Below, piece after piece: positions 18,087 through 27,065 of a DNA stretch of 45,381 bases. Made by a program: the position numbers and the translations under genes. The DNA is taken from NCBI GenBank assembly GCA_028288445.1, contig JAQBNT010000008.1:1-45381 (forward strand), read 5' to 3'. How positions within the stretch are numbered: the stretch's first letter is position 1; every line of letters begins with the position of its first letter. The stretch is from Hymenobacter sp. (GTDB lineage Bacteria; Bacteroidota; Bacteroidia; Cytophagales; Hymenobacteraceae). The notes under the pieces were generated by a model, which was not told the origin of the DNA, ran no database searches, and saw only the letters and a list, made by a program, of their open reading frames with translations.

Positions 18087-20831
18087 ATGTCCCAAGATAC
18101 CCTCAAGGTCCCCGAACTCTCCCTTATCATCCTCATTGGCAGCACGGGCGCGGGCAAGTCCACGTTTGCGCGGCGCTTGTTCAAGCCCACGGAAATTGTG
18201 TCGTCGGATGCCTGCCGGGGCTACGTGTCAGACGATGAAAACAATATGTCGGCCAACACGGATACTTTTGACTTACTTCACCATTGGGTAAAAATCCGGC
18301 TAAAGCGGGGTCTGCTCACGGTCGTAGATGCGACCAATGTGCAGGAAGAGTATCGTAAGCCTTTAGTAGCCTTAGCCCGGCAGTACCATGTGCTGCCTGT
18401 GGCCATTGTGCTTGACGTGCCGGAATCTGTGGCTCAGCAGCGCAATGCTAGGCGCTCTGACCGTCAGAATATAGGTCCGCATGTAATTCCCGGTCATATC
18501 CGGAATCTGCGCCGCAGCCTGCGCAACCTCAAGCAGGAGGGCTTCCGGCACATCCACCACCTGCGCAACGTGGGCGAAATCGACGCCATCCAGCACATCA
18601 CCCGCGACCGCCTCTACAACAACCGCCAGGAGGAAACCGGCCCCTTCGACATCATCGGCGACGTGCACGGCTGCTACGAGGAGCTGCGCGCGCTGCTGGA
18701 GAAACTGGGTTATCAGGTTTTTGAGGAGCCGATTACGGACGTGCAGGATTTGGGCGTGCGGGTGGTGGCGCCGCTCGTGGGTAGAGACGCGACCCTTCGC
18801 GTCTCCTCTTTGAACGATGCGGCTACGGACGATACCAACGGCGCGGACGCCGAGACACGAAGGGTCGAGTCTCTACAATCGGCAGACGGAGCGCGCCGCA
18901 AAGCCATCTTCCTCGGCGACCTCGTGGACCGTGGCCCGTCCTCCCCGCAAGTGCTGCGCCTGGTGATGAGCATGGTGCGCGACGGCAGCGCCCTCTGCGT
19001 GCCCGGCAACCACGACATCAAGCTCCTGCGCCACCTCAACGGCAAAAACGTCACCATCAACCACGGCCTGGCCGAAACCCTTGCCCAGCTCGAACCCGAG
19101 CCCGAAGCCTTCAAAAGCGACGTGCGGCGCTTCCTAGACGGCCTGGTGAGCCATTACGTGCTCGACGGCGGCAAGCTGGTGGTGGCCCACGCCGGCCTCA
19201 CCGAGGAGATGCAGGGGCGCGGCTCGGGCGCCGTGCGGGCCTTCGCGTTGTTTGGCGAAAGCACCGGCGAGATTGACGAATTCGGCCTGCCCGTGCGCTA
19301 CGAATGGGCCCGCGAGTACCGGGGCCGCGCCATGGTCGCCTTCGGCCACACGCCCGTGCCCGACGCCGAATGGCTCAACAACACCATCGACCTCGACACC
19401 GGCTGCGTGTTCGGCGGCCGCCTCACCGCCCTGCGCTACCCCGAGCGCGAACTCGTGGCAGTGCCCGCCGCGCAGGTCTACTCCGAGCCCGTACGCCCGC
19501 TCAACTACCGCGCCCTCCAGCTGCAAGCCCAGAATGAGTTAGCCGCTGAAAATGCGCCAGGAACCACCGCCCAGCACGAAAATGACGACCTGCTCGACAT
19601 CCGCGATGTCACCGGCAAGCAGTTCATCGAAACCCGGCTGATGCGCGGCGTCACCATCCGCGAAGACAACGCCGTGGCCGCCCTGGAGGTGATGTCGCGC
19701 TTCGCCCTGCACCCCAAGTGGCTGCTGTACCTGCCGCCCACCATGTCGCCCACCGAAACCTCGGCCCTGCCCGACCTGCTCGAACACCCCGCCGAAGCCT
19801 TTGACTACTACAAGCGCCTCGGCGTGGAGCGCGTGGTGTGCGAAGAAAAGCACATGGGCAGCCGCGTAGTCGTGGTGCTGGGTAAGGATGAAGCCGCCAT
19901 CCAGCGCCGCCTCGGCCTCGTGGGCGAAGGTATCGGCAAGTGCTACACCCGCACCGGCCGCAACTTCTTCACCGACGCCGCCCTCGAAACCGCCTTCCTC
20001 GCCCGCCTGCGCGACGCCCTGAGCACGGCCGGCTTCTGGGAGAAATTCGACACCGATTGGGTCTGCCTCGATGCCGAGCTGCTGCCCTGGTCGGCCAAAG
20101 CTCAGGAGCTGGTCAAAACCCAGTACGCCGCCGTGGCCGCCGCCGCCCTCGCCGCCCTGCCCCAGGTCGAAGCCGCCCTCACCGAAGCCGCCGCCCGCAA
20201 CCTCGACGGTGCCGAAGCCCTACTGGCCCGCACCACGGCCCGTCACCAAGCCGCCGCCCACTACGCCGACGCCTACCGCCGCTACTGCTGGCCCGTGCAT
20301 TCGCTTGACGACCTCAAACTAGCGCCCTTCCATGTATTAGCCACTGAAGGCAAAACGTACTTCGACCGCGACCACGCCTGGCACATGGAAACCCTGCGCA
20401 CCTTGGCGTTAGCAGACCCCGGCCTGCTCCGCGCCACGCCCTACCGCGTCGTCCCTCTCACCAATCCCGCCGAAGTCGAAGCCGCTATCCAGTGGTGGAC
20501 CGACCTCACCGCCGCCGGGGGCGAAGGCATGGTGGTGAAGCCCTACGACTTCGTCCCCCAGGGCAAAGGCGGCCTGCTCCAGCCCGCCCTCAAGTGCCGG
20601 GGCCGCGAGTACCTGCGCATCATCTACGGCCCCGACTACTTGCTCCCCGGCCACCTCGACCGCCTGCGCCAGCGCAACGTGAAAGCCAAGCGCAACCTCG
20701 CCCTGCGCGAGTTCGCCCTCGGCGTCGAAGGCCTCGAACGCTTCGTGGCCGGCCAGCCCCTGCGCCGCGTGCACCAGTGCGTCTTCGGCGTGCTCGCGCT
20801 GGAAAGCGAGGCGGTAGACCCGCGGCTGTAA
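18087..20831 (+). CDS. pnkp: Pnkp, RNA end-healing and sealing enzyme (kinase-phosphatase-ligase)
   Basis: A 914-residue protein from ATG 18087. The N-terminal kinase has the P-loop GSTGAGKST (18-26). The central metallophosphatase has DIIGDVHG (188-195), FLGDLVDRG (275-283) and GNHD (307-310). The C-terminal ligase/adenylyltransferase has nucleophile Lys588 in EEKHMGSR, then EGMVVKP and a QPALKCRGREYLR segment. Family role: phosphorylates 5'-OH ends, removes 2',3'-phosphates and, with Hen1, seals the ends of RNA cut by ribotoxins. At about 870 residues the usual protein is shorter; the excess is explained by residues about 232-264, encoded by a 96-bp palindromic repeat inserted between the first and second phosphatase motifs. 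All catalytic motifs are retained, so activity is plausible. Confidence 0.95.
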   Translation: MSQDTLKVPELSLIILIGSTGAGKSTFARRLFKPTEIVSSDACRGYVSDDENNMSANTDTFDLLHHWVKIRLKRGLLTVVDATNVQEEYRKPLVALARQYHVLPVAIVLDVPESVAQQRNARRSDRQNIGPHVIPGHIRNLRRSLRNLKQEGFRHIHHLRNVGEIDAIQHITRDRLYNNRQEETGPFDIIGDVHGCYEELRALLEKLGYQVFEEPITDVQDLGVRVVAPLVGRDATLRVSSLNDAATDDTNGADAETRRVESLQSADGARRKAIFLGDLVDRGPSSPQVLRLVMSMVRDGSALCVPGNHDIKLLRHLNGKNVTINHGLAETLAQLEPEPEAFKSDVRRFLDGLVSHYVLDGGKLVVAHAGLTEEMQGRGSGAVRAFALFGESTGEIDEFGLPVRYEWAREYRGRAMVAFGHTPVPDAEWLNNTIDLDTGCVFGGRLTALRYPERELVAVPAAQVYSEPVRPLNYRALQLQAQNELAAENAPGTTAQHENDDLLDIRDVTGKQFIETRLMRGVTIREDNAVAALEVMSRFALHPKWLLYLPPTMSPTETSALPDLLEHPAEAFDYYKRLGVERVVCEEKHMGSRVVVVLGKDEAAIQRRLGLVGEGIGKCYTRTGRNFFTDAALETAFLARLRDALSTAGFWEKFDTDWVCLDAELLPWSAKAQELVKTQYAAVAAAALAALPQVEAALTEAAARNLDGAEALLARTTARHQAAAHYADAYRRYCWPVHSLDDLKLAPFHVLATEGKTYFDRDHAWHMETLRTLALADPGLLRATPYRVVPLTNPAEVEAAIQWWTDLTAAGGEGMVVKPYDFVPQGKGGLLQPALKCRGREYLRIIYGPDYLLPGHLDRLRQRNVKAKRNLALREFALGVEGLERFVAGQPLRRVHQCVFGVLALESEAVDPRL
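18781..18876. repeat. Palindromic repeat type R1 inside pnkp, 96 bp
   Basis: The terminal repeats 18781-18805 (GTAGAGACGCGACCCTTCGC at the start) and 18852-18876 pair over 25 bp with 2 mismatches. The left arm also folds on itself (GAGACGCGA with TCGCGTCTC). The length is exactly 32 codons, and the frame used avoids the TAG in the repeat end. The same family recurs at 43940-44034. Confidence 0.9.
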
Positions 20832-20842
20832 GTCTATCTGTG

Positions 20843-22669
20843 CTAGCGTGTGATGAGTTTCATTACTGTACTGACACCGTGGTTAGCTCGTTGACGCAAA
20901 GCTTCTATTATTCCAGAAACAGTTTCGGAAACTTCATCAGGTATGTTGGGTGACTTTGAAGCGCTGATTGAAAGTAAATTCTGAAACTTTCTGCTGACAA
21001 GGGCAGGAGTGATATTTAAAATAATCTGAGGTTTCTGCCTGAGAATATTTTGAATATAGTCCTTCAAAGCACCAAGATGCTCTTTGCCGGGCGTAAGTAT
21101 CAATTTGTGCTCATTATAAACAGTGTCTACACTATTATTCAGAATGTCAATGTCAAAGCGGCCCTCGGCGTTCCGTGCAAACTCTTGTCTTGATTGCAAA
21201 TAAAAATTTGCTATTTTCCTTTTTGTCTTACTTTCTAATTCTGACAAAGTTTGATTAAAAATTAATTGAGCTTCTTCAATATTTATCCCACAAGCGAATG
21301 ATAATTGTTTCGCTGAGCAGAAATAATTTTCTAATTCGGATGGTTCTGTAATGAATAAAAGCAAGTCTCTTTTGTTACAGTCTTCTTGAAGTTTGATTAA
21401 CTCAAAATCATCATCGGTCTTTTGGTCACGGTCAAAGTGCACAATGACCTTGACCGTTGGTATCTGTTTTGCAACAAATCCTTGTAAAATTTTTGCGAAA
21501 TCGACTTTTGAGCTTCCTTCGTATGAATGAAGTACGAATTCATTTTCTAATAAGCCGTTAGCTAAAGCGAATTTCTTAAGATACTCTTTTTTCTCGTTTA
21601 TGTCATCGACTTTATCTTCTGTAACTATTATGTATTTTAAATCCTTTTTAGAGAATAAGTAATCTGCGTCGGCGGCTCCAATATCAAGCAGTATTTTGCT
21701 ACCTTTTACATCTGGAATGACTTCTCCATCATGGAAATGGAATACTTTGGCTTTGCCGTCAAGCCCTTCTAATATGTATCTTGAATGGGTAGAGAATACA
21801 ACCTTTAGTTTAGGATTCTCATCTGTCCGTCTAATTAGCTCTTGAGCAAGTAACTTTTGCTTAGTAGGATGAATATGAGCATCGGGCTCATCAAGTAGAA
21901 CCAGGCTTGGATTAAAATACTCTATATATGCAAAAACCTGGATTACCTGTAACATGCCTGTGCCTACAGAATCAATAGGAAGTACATGCCCATTACTTTT
22001 TACGTTGACTTCTATAAATTCTGATACATTCTCGTCAAATTTGGTGGTTATTTCAACATTAGGATAGATAGAGGATACAGACGCTTTAAACTTATTCCAC
22101 TTTTCTGGTTTTCGAGAAATGTCCAAAATTATATTTCTCAAGTAGTTATTGCTGTCGCCTCGTGTCGCCGATTTCTTAATAGAAATAGCAACTTCATATT
22201 TCTCCTGAACTGGTATGCCAGCTAGTCCCGGCACATATACGCAAAATGGATTGTCAAGCGCACTAATTCTGTCTCCTAATTCTTTGCCTGTCAGAATGGT
22301 CGTAAAGCCCCCATTCCTGCCTCGTGAAATACTCAGTTCAGCCTCATTATTGTCTTCTTTAAAGGCAAATCTAATTTTTCTCCTGACATCGCTTGTTTTT
22401 GAGCCAGTTAAAATTTGGCCATGATAAAGATTTTCAATGTGACGTGTGGGCGTGTATAAAAATTCAATAGATTCCAAGGCCATTCTTTTAGTGCCTTTTG
22501 ACCAACTAGCTCTGTTTAGTTGCAAGGTTTGAGAACTCGATACGGCAAATTGAACGCCCTGTATAAAACTACTTTTGCCAGAGTTGTTTGCACCTATAAA
22601 AATATTGATGGGTCCCAGAACAAGATTTGCCTTGTCTATTTTCTTAAACTTCTCAATTGTGATTTCCAT
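20843..22669 (-). CDS. OLD-family-like ATPase with TOPRIM nuclease domain
   Basis: A 608-residue protein from ATG 22669 (MEITIEKFKK). The N-terminal ABC/SMC-like ATPase has Walker A GANNSGKSS (26-34), Walker B LVLLDEPDAHIHP (Asp260, Glu261) and a switch His in STHSRYIL. The C-terminal part has TOPRIM features: Glu351 in IVTEDKVDD and DRD (413-415) in VHFDRDQ. Overcoming-lysogenization-defect nucleases and phage-defence proteins such as GajA share this layout. No helicase or second gene partner adjoins it, so a stand-alone OLD-type enzyme is more likely; nuclease activity is inferred. The gene is strongly AT-rich against the window, implying horizontal origin. It lies convergent with pnkp, 11 bp past the pnkp stop. 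Confidence 0.85.
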   Translation of the reverse strand: MEITIEKFKKIDKANLVLGPINIFIGANNSGKSSFIQGVQFAVSSSQTLQLNRASWSKGTKRMALESIEFLYTPTRHIENLYHGQILTGSKTSDVRRKIRFAFKEDNNEAELSISRGRNGGFTTILTGKELGDRISALDNPFCVYVPGLAGIPVQEKYEVAISIKKSATRGDSNNYLRNIILDISRKPEKWNKFKASVSSIYPNVEITTKFDENVSEFIEVNVKSNGHVLPIDSVGTGMLQVIQVFAYIEYFNPSLVLLDEPDAHIHPTKQKLLAQELIRRTDENPKLKVVFSTHSRYILEGLDGKAKVFHFHDGEVIPDVKGSKILLDIGAADADYLFSKKDLKYIIVTEDKVDDINEKKEYLKKFALANGLLENEFVLHSYEGSSKVDFAKILQGFVAKQIPTVKVIVHFDRDQKTDDDFELIKLQEDCNKRDLLLFITEPSELENYFCSAKQLSFACGINIEEAQLIFNQTLSELESKTKRKIANFYLQSRQEFARNAEGRFDIDILNNSVDTVYNEHKLILTPGKEHLGALKDYIQNILRQKPQIILNITPALVSRKFQNLLSISASKSPNIPDEVSETVSGIIEALRQRANHGVSTVMKLITR

Positions 22670-22791
22670 GGAAATTTGCTGGCTATTGTTAAACTAGGCT
22701 AAAGTAACGGAAAAAATATAAGTACATAACTCCTCAAATAATATAGTCGTCTACTCTCGCATCTCCCGCCAAACCCGCGAAGCTGCTGCCG

Positions 22792-23391
22792 CTACCCAAC
22801 GTGTTTCCCATCAGTCTTATCCACCAGTGTGCGCTCAATGCGCCGGTCGGGGATGAGCCACATCAGCGCCACGGCCACGTAGATGCCGCCCGCCACCCAC
22901 GGCTGCCAGAAGCTGGCCGCGATGCCCGCCAAGTAGAGCGGGGGCGACGACAGGCCCTTGAAGTCGCGTCCAATGGCGCGGGCCAGCGTCGAATTCGGGC
23001 CTTCGATGGCAATGATGCAGTTTTGAAGCACGAAGTAGGCCACACCGGCCATGAGCAATATCACGCCGTACACGGCCAGCGTGGCGGGGGCGAAGTGGTT
23101 TTCGCCCATCCAGCCCGTGGCGAACGGCACCAGCGACAGCCAGAACAGCAGGTGCAGATTGGCCCACAGCACGCCGCCAGATACACGGCTCGTACAAGCC
23201 AGCATCATGTGGTGGTTGTTCCAGTAAATGCCGATGTAGACGAAGCTCAGTACGTAGCTGAGCACCACGGGCAGCAGCGGTTTCAGCGCCGCGAAATCGG
23301 CGCCGTGCGGCACCTTGATTTCCAGCACCATGATGGTGAGGATGATGGCCAGTACGCCATCACTGAAAGCTTCGAGTCTTCCTTTGTGCAT
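22792..23391 (-). CDS. TMEM175-family potassium channel-like membrane protein
   Basis: A 199-residue protein from ATG 23391 (MHKGRLEAFSDG). The N-terminal RLEAFSDGVLAI is the TMEM175 (DUF1211) first-helix signature, whose FSDG lies at residues 9-12. About five or six hydrophobic helices follow, with a conserved-style YWNNHHMML segment. Bacterial relatives are tetrameric potassium-permeable channels of the inner membrane. The function here is taken from the family, not from sequence alone. The GC-rich composition is that of the host. It sits between two AT-rich genes and begins 10 bp after the stop of the small membrane protein upstream, so the two may be read together. Confidence 0.85.
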   Translation of the reverse strand: MHKGRLEAFSDGVLAIILTIMVLEIKVPHGADFAALKPLLPVVLSYVLSFVYIGIYWNNHHMMLACTSRVSGGVLWANLHLLFWLSLVPFATGWMGENHFAPATLAVYGVILLMAGVAYFVLQNCIIAIEGPNSTLARAIGRDFKGLSSPPLYLAGIAASFWQPWVAGGIYVAVALMWLIPDRRIERTLVDKTDGKHVG

Positions 23392-23401
23392 GAATTATTA
23401 A

Positions 23402-23884
23402 TTAATCCGCTAAAACCTGAAAATTAAACTCACTCCTAAAACTTAGAGTCGTATCAATAATACTTTGGCCATCCATTCTGATACGTAGCATTTTAAGATT
23501 GGCGGGTGCGTTCGTGATACTGGCAGTAATTTTTTCGTCTCCTAAGCATTGACACTTCAGGGTTATTTCTCCTGATTTTTTGTCGGTCCACCAACTGCGC
23601 TTTTGATAAAAAGTCAGGTGATAATAGTCTGTCGTTTGCGCTACGGTATATCCTGGCTGTTGAGCCATGCTATAGCCACCGTCTATGTAATATGTGCTGG
23701 GCGATGGAGAAACCAACCATAAGCACGTCCACAAAACTGTGCAGCAGATGACTATAAATAACGTAACTGTCAAGATGATTCTCAGGATGTCATTTAATAT
23801 TTTTTGAAGTAACACTCGTTTTATATAAAGCGTCAGGCTAACGCTGAAAGCAAATACAACTGCTAAAAATATTAAACTAAGCAT
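23402..23884 (-). CDS. Small membrane protein, unknown function, AT-rich
   Basis: A 160-residue product from ATG 23884. Two hydrophobic helices occupy the first 60 residues (MLSLIFLAVVFAFSVSL and IILTVTLFIVICCTVLW). The remaining 100 residues look like a small beta-sheet domain with aromatic residues (TTDYYHLTFYQKRSWW) and a CQC pair. Topology would place the soluble domain on the outer side of the inner membrane if the N-terminus is outside. I do not recognise the family. The coding composition is AT-rich, like the OLD-like gene 1 kb away, suggesting the two arrived together or from similar donors. Confidence 0.7.
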   Translation of the reverse strand: MLSLIFLAVVFAFSVSLTLYIKRVLLQKILNDILRIILTVTLFIVICCTVLWTCLWLVSPSPSTYYIDGGYSMAQQPGYTVAQTTDYYHLTFYQKRSWWTDKKSGEITLKCQCLGDEKITASITNAPANLKMLRIRMDGQSIIDTTLSFRSEFNFQVLAD

Positions 23885-24012
23885 AATTCAGTTGGGCTGA
23901 TTCGCCATGAATGTACATCGGGAAAGAACAGATTATAGGCCAATCTGGTAATTTGGTAGCCACGAGCAAGAATGGACAGCCTGGCGTACTATTGCCCGAA
24001 TTAATCTCTACC

Positions 24013-24783
24013 ATGCGCAATCGCATTTCCACCGCACTCCAGCAGCTTGAAGCCACCCACGGCATCCGCATTCTCTACGCCTGCGAGTCGGGCAGCCGCG
24101 CCTGGGGATTTCCTTCGCCCGATTCCGATTTCGACGTGCGCTTTATCTATTGCCACCCGTCGGCCTGGTACCTCACGCTGGACGAAGGCCCCGACACCCT
24201 GAATTTTCCCGTCGATGACGAATTGGACCTCGCGGGCTGGGAGCTGCGCAAGGCCCTGCGCCTGCTGCGGGGCTCCAATGCCTCGGTGTTTGAGTGGCTG
24301 CAATCGCCCGTCGTCTACCACGAGGCGCTGGACTTTCGCGCCCGGCTGGCCCCATTCCTGCCCGCCGCCTTCAATCTCAAAGCCGGCCTGCATCACTACC
24401 TGGGCCAGTTGCGCCGGGGGGTAGAAGAAGACCTGGCCGGCAACGAAGTGCGCCTGAAACGCTTGTTCTACGCCCTGCGCTCGGCGCTGGCGGCCCGCTG
24501 GATTCGGGAGCGCCATGCCGTGCCGCCCATGGAGTTTGCTCCGTTACGGGAGTTGCTGCCGGCCGCGCTGGAAACGGAAGTGGCGACAATGCTGGCCGCC
24601 AAAGCCTCATCGAACGAGAAAACAACGGTACTGCGGCCGGTGGCGCTGAGCGAATTTCTGCGCGAGGAGCTGACTGCCGGGCAGGCCGCGCGCGACGTGT
24701 TGCCGGTGCTGCGCGGCACTGGCGCGGCCGGCGAGCTAGACTTGCTATTTCGGGCACTGCTGGCCGAGGCATTTGTGGCGTAA
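24013..24783 (+). CDS. RlaP-like nucleotidyltransferase (DNA polymerase beta superfamily), first of two
   Basis: A 256-residue protein from ATG 24013 (MRNRISTALQ), preferred because the fold begins here. ESGSRAWGFPSPDSDFDVRF carries the nucleotidyltransferase motif: Gly-Ser-Arg at 27-29 and metal-binding Asp39 and Asp41. The rest is a helical domain (LRKALRLLRGSNASVFEWL, FYALRSALAARWIRE). It belongs to the predicted nucleotidyltransferase family (COG3541 type) that recurs beside RNA ligases and RNA repair genes and is called RlaP. The proposed role is adding a nucleotide or cap to a damaged RNA end, based on comparative genomics rather than known chemistry. It heads a likely four-gene forward set running to 27626. 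Confidence 0.85.
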   Translation: MRNRISTALQQLEATHGIRILYACESGSRAWGFPSPDSDFDVRFIYCHPSAWYLTLDEGPDTLNFPVDDELDLAGWELRKALRLLRGSNASVFEWLQSPVVYHEALDFRARLAPFLPAAFNLKAGLHHYLGQLRRGVEEDLAGNEVRLKRLFYALRSALAARWIRERHAVPPMEFAPLRELLPAALETEVATMLAAKASSNEKTTVLRPVALSEFLREELTAGQAARDVLPVLRGTGAAGELDLLFRALLAEAFVA

Positions 24784-24898
24784 CGCGCCGTAAAGCAGGT
24801 TTTTATTTCACGAGCACGAATAATGAGCTGCTCATGCTCATCTAATTCCTGCCCTTTGCACAGCACGCGCGGACTAAAAATTCGCGCTATTTTCGCCC

Positions 24899-25972
24899 AT
24901 GACCATTGCCGACTTACGCCGCCACAACCTGATTCTCTTCGAAGCCATCAGCGGAAGCCGGGCCTATGGCACCAATCTGCCGCATTCGGATACGGATTTG
25001 AAAGGCGTGTTCATTCTGCCCGAAGACCAGTTTTTTGGCCTCGACTACATCCCGCAGATTGCCAACGAGACTAATGACGAAGTTTTTTACGAGCTGCGCC
25101 GCTTCGTGGAATTATTGCTGAAAAACAACCCCACCGTGCTCGAACTATTGGGCACGCCGGCCGACTGCGTTATTTATAAACACCCGCTATTTGAGCAGTT
25201 TCGGGCCGTGGATTTTCTCTCGAAACTCTGCCGCCAAAGCTTCGCCGAATACGCCGTGGCGCAAATCCGCAAAGCCCGGGGCTTGAACAAGAAAATCAAC
25301 CACCCCGAGCCCCCGGCCCGTAAATCGGTGCTCGATTTCTGCTACGTAACGGCCGGCGCGGGTGCGCAGCCCGCCCCCGACTGGCTGGCTCGCCACGGTT
25401 ATAAGCCCAGCCAGTGCGGCCTGGCCAACGTGCCGCACCTCACCGATTTATATGCCCTGTTTATTGATGCCACGCCCGGGCGCACGCTCGGCTACCGCGG
25501 GCTGGTGCGCGATGCGGAAAGCTCGCAGGATGTCCTGCTTTCGGCCGTGCCGAAAGGGGAGGAGCCCGTGGCGTATTTGTCCTTCAACCGCAACGGCTAC
25601 AGCACTTATTGCCGCGTGTTTCGGGAATATTGGGATTGGGTGGAAAAACGCAACGCCGAGCGGTATCAAAATACCGTGCAGCACGGGAAGAATTACGATG
25701 CCAAAAATATGCTGCACGTATTTCGACTGCTGCAAATGGCCGAGGAAATAGCCCAAAGCGGCCAGCTACAGGTGCGCCGCCCCAACCGCGAATTCCTGCT
25801 GCAAATTCGGCGTGGCGAATTTGAATACGAAGAATTAGTGGCCGATGCCGACCAACTGGTGACCCGGGTAGAGGCTGCTTTCGCTGATTCGGCGCTGCCC
25901 GAGACTCCGAATAGAACCGCTGCTGAGCAATTGCTGCGGCAGGTGCGCCGTGCTTTCTATGCATTGGCGTAG
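24899..25972 (+). CDS. RlaP-like nucleotidyltransferase, second of two
   Basis: A 357-residue protein from ATG 24899 (MTIADLRRHN). Its SGSRAYGTNLPHSDTDLKGV has the same catalytic pattern as the gene before it: Gly-Ser-Arg at 19-21, with Asp31 and Asp33 as metal ligands. It is longer and divergent otherwise (YELRRFVELLLKNNPTVLEL, FREYWDWVEKRNAERYQN), so the two are distinct paralogues rather than a recent duplicate. The family and the proposed RNA-end nucleotidyl transfer role are as for its neighbour. It begins 115 bp after that gene, and an ADP-ribosylglycohydrolase follows 81 bp later. This conserved-type pairing with Hen1-Pnkp supports a shared RNA repair function. Confidence 0.85.
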   Translation: MTIADLRRHNLILFEAISGSRAYGTNLPHSDTDLKGVFILPEDQFFGLDYIPQIANETNDEVFYELRRFVELLLKNNPTVLELLGTPADCVIYKHPLFEQFRAVDFLSKLCRQSFAEYAVAQIRKARGLNKKINHPEPPARKSVLDFCYVTAGAGAQPAPDWLARHGYKPSQCGLANVPHLTDLYALFIDATPGRTLGYRGLVRDAESSQDVLLSAVPKGEEPVAYLSFNRNGYSTYCRVFREYWDWVEKRNAERYQNTVQHGKNYDAKNMLHVFRLLQMAEEIAQSGQLQVRRPNREFLLQIRRGEFEYEELVADADQLVTRVEAAFADSALPETPNRTAAEQLLRQVRRAFYALA

Positions 25973-26053
25973 CTCACTGGCATCACTACGCCCCTCCCAA
26001 AGGCCATTTTAGTGCTTCCCTGCCACCATAAACCCCCTTCCAACACTTCCACA

Positions 26054-27031
26054 ATGCAACCAGCTACCAATACCCAAGCCCGCGCCGCCCTCCTGGGCCT
26101 GGCCGTGGGCGATGCCCTCGGCGTGCCCGTCGAATTTGAGCCCCGCGCGGCCCGCCGGCAAGACCCCGTAACCGGTATGCGCGCCTACGGTACCCACCGC
26201 CAGCCCGCCGGCACTTGGTCCGACGATTCCTCGCTCACCTTCTGCCTGGCTGAAACGCTGGCCCGCCCCGGCGGCCGGAGCGGTGCACCCGATTTGGCCG
26301 ATTTCGCCCGGCGCAGCATCAACTGGCTATATCAATCTTACTGGACCGCGACGGGCGAAACGTTTGATGTGGGCATTGCTACCCGTACCGCAATCGACCG
26401 CCTGCAACGGGGCATTGCGCCGACTGCTGCCGGCCCCAATGGTGAGTATGACAACGGCAATGGGGCGCTCATGCGCATTCTGCCGCTGGCTTTTCACGAT
26501 GTCTGGCGGGCCGAAAAGTTGGATTTGGATGCCGCCTGGACCCTTACTGAAAACGTGGCCAGCGTCACGCACGGCCACCCACGCTCCACGCTGGGCTGCT
26601 TTCTGTATTTGCTGGTAGCGCGGGGACTATTAGTGGGGCTCTCAGCTGCGGAAGCCTGCGCCCGGATGCGCGAGCAGGCCAACCCGTGGCTGGAAAACGG
26701 CAGCATTCCGGCCGTGGTTGAAGACAAGCACTACCGTCGGTGGGTGCTTTCCGGCGAAATAGTGAACGAGCCGGAAACGGCAATTTCTTCCTCCGGCTAC
26801 GTCGTGCACACCCTCGAAGCGGCCCTGTGGTGCCTGTTGAGGCACGATACTTACGCCGCTACCGTGCTGGCCGCCGTGAATCTTGGCGATGACACCGACA
26901 CCACCGGGGCCGTGGCCGGCGGCCTCGCGGGCCTGGCCTATGGCGAGGGCGGCATCCCGGCCGAATGGCTGGCCGTGCTGGCCCGCCGGGCCGATATCGA
27001 GGACCTGGCCGGGCGGCTGGCTGGTGCATAG
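26054..27031 (+). CDS. ADP-ribosylglycohydrolase (DraG/ARH family)
   Basis: A 325-residue protein from ATG 26054 (MQPATNTQAR). GLAVGDALGVPVEF opens the fold at about residue 15. The two magnesium-binding stretches are intact: WSDDSS with Asp57 and Asp58, and GDDTDTTG with Asp279, Asp280 and Asp282. Family role: hydrolyses the ADP-ribose bond on proteins, or on nucleic acid ends such as phosphorylated RNA. It is cytoplasmic. Placement between RlaP-like nucleotidyltransferases and a phosphatase suggests it removes ADP-ribose or related caps from damaged RNA, or reverses a toxin mark; this is inference. It lies 34 bp before the phosphatase gene. Confidence 0.92.
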   Translation: MQPATNTQARAALLGLAVGDALGVPVEFEPRAARRQDPVTGMRAYGTHRQPAGTWSDDSSLTFCLAETLARPGGRSGAPDLADFARRSINWLYQSYWTATGETFDVGIATRTAIDRLQRGIAPTAAGPNGEYDNGNGALMRILPLAFHDVWRAEKLDLDAAWTLTENVASVTHGHPRSTLGCFLYLLVARGLLVGLSAAEACARMREQANPWLENGSIPAVVEDKHYRRWVLSGEIVNEPETAISSSGYVVHTLEAALWCLLRHDTYAATVLAAVNLGDDTDTTGAVAGGLAGLAYGEGGIPAEWLAVLARRADIEDLAGRLAGA

Positions 27032-27065
27032 GCGAGGAGTTTCGCAACTTTCCGTACCTTCTGCC

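Noticed and set aside
20843..22669. Gabija (GajA) or PARIS (AriA) assignment for the OLD-like protein
   Set aside because: No UvrD-like helicase gene (GajB) or AriB partner is adjacent; the neighbours are pnkp and a channel gene.
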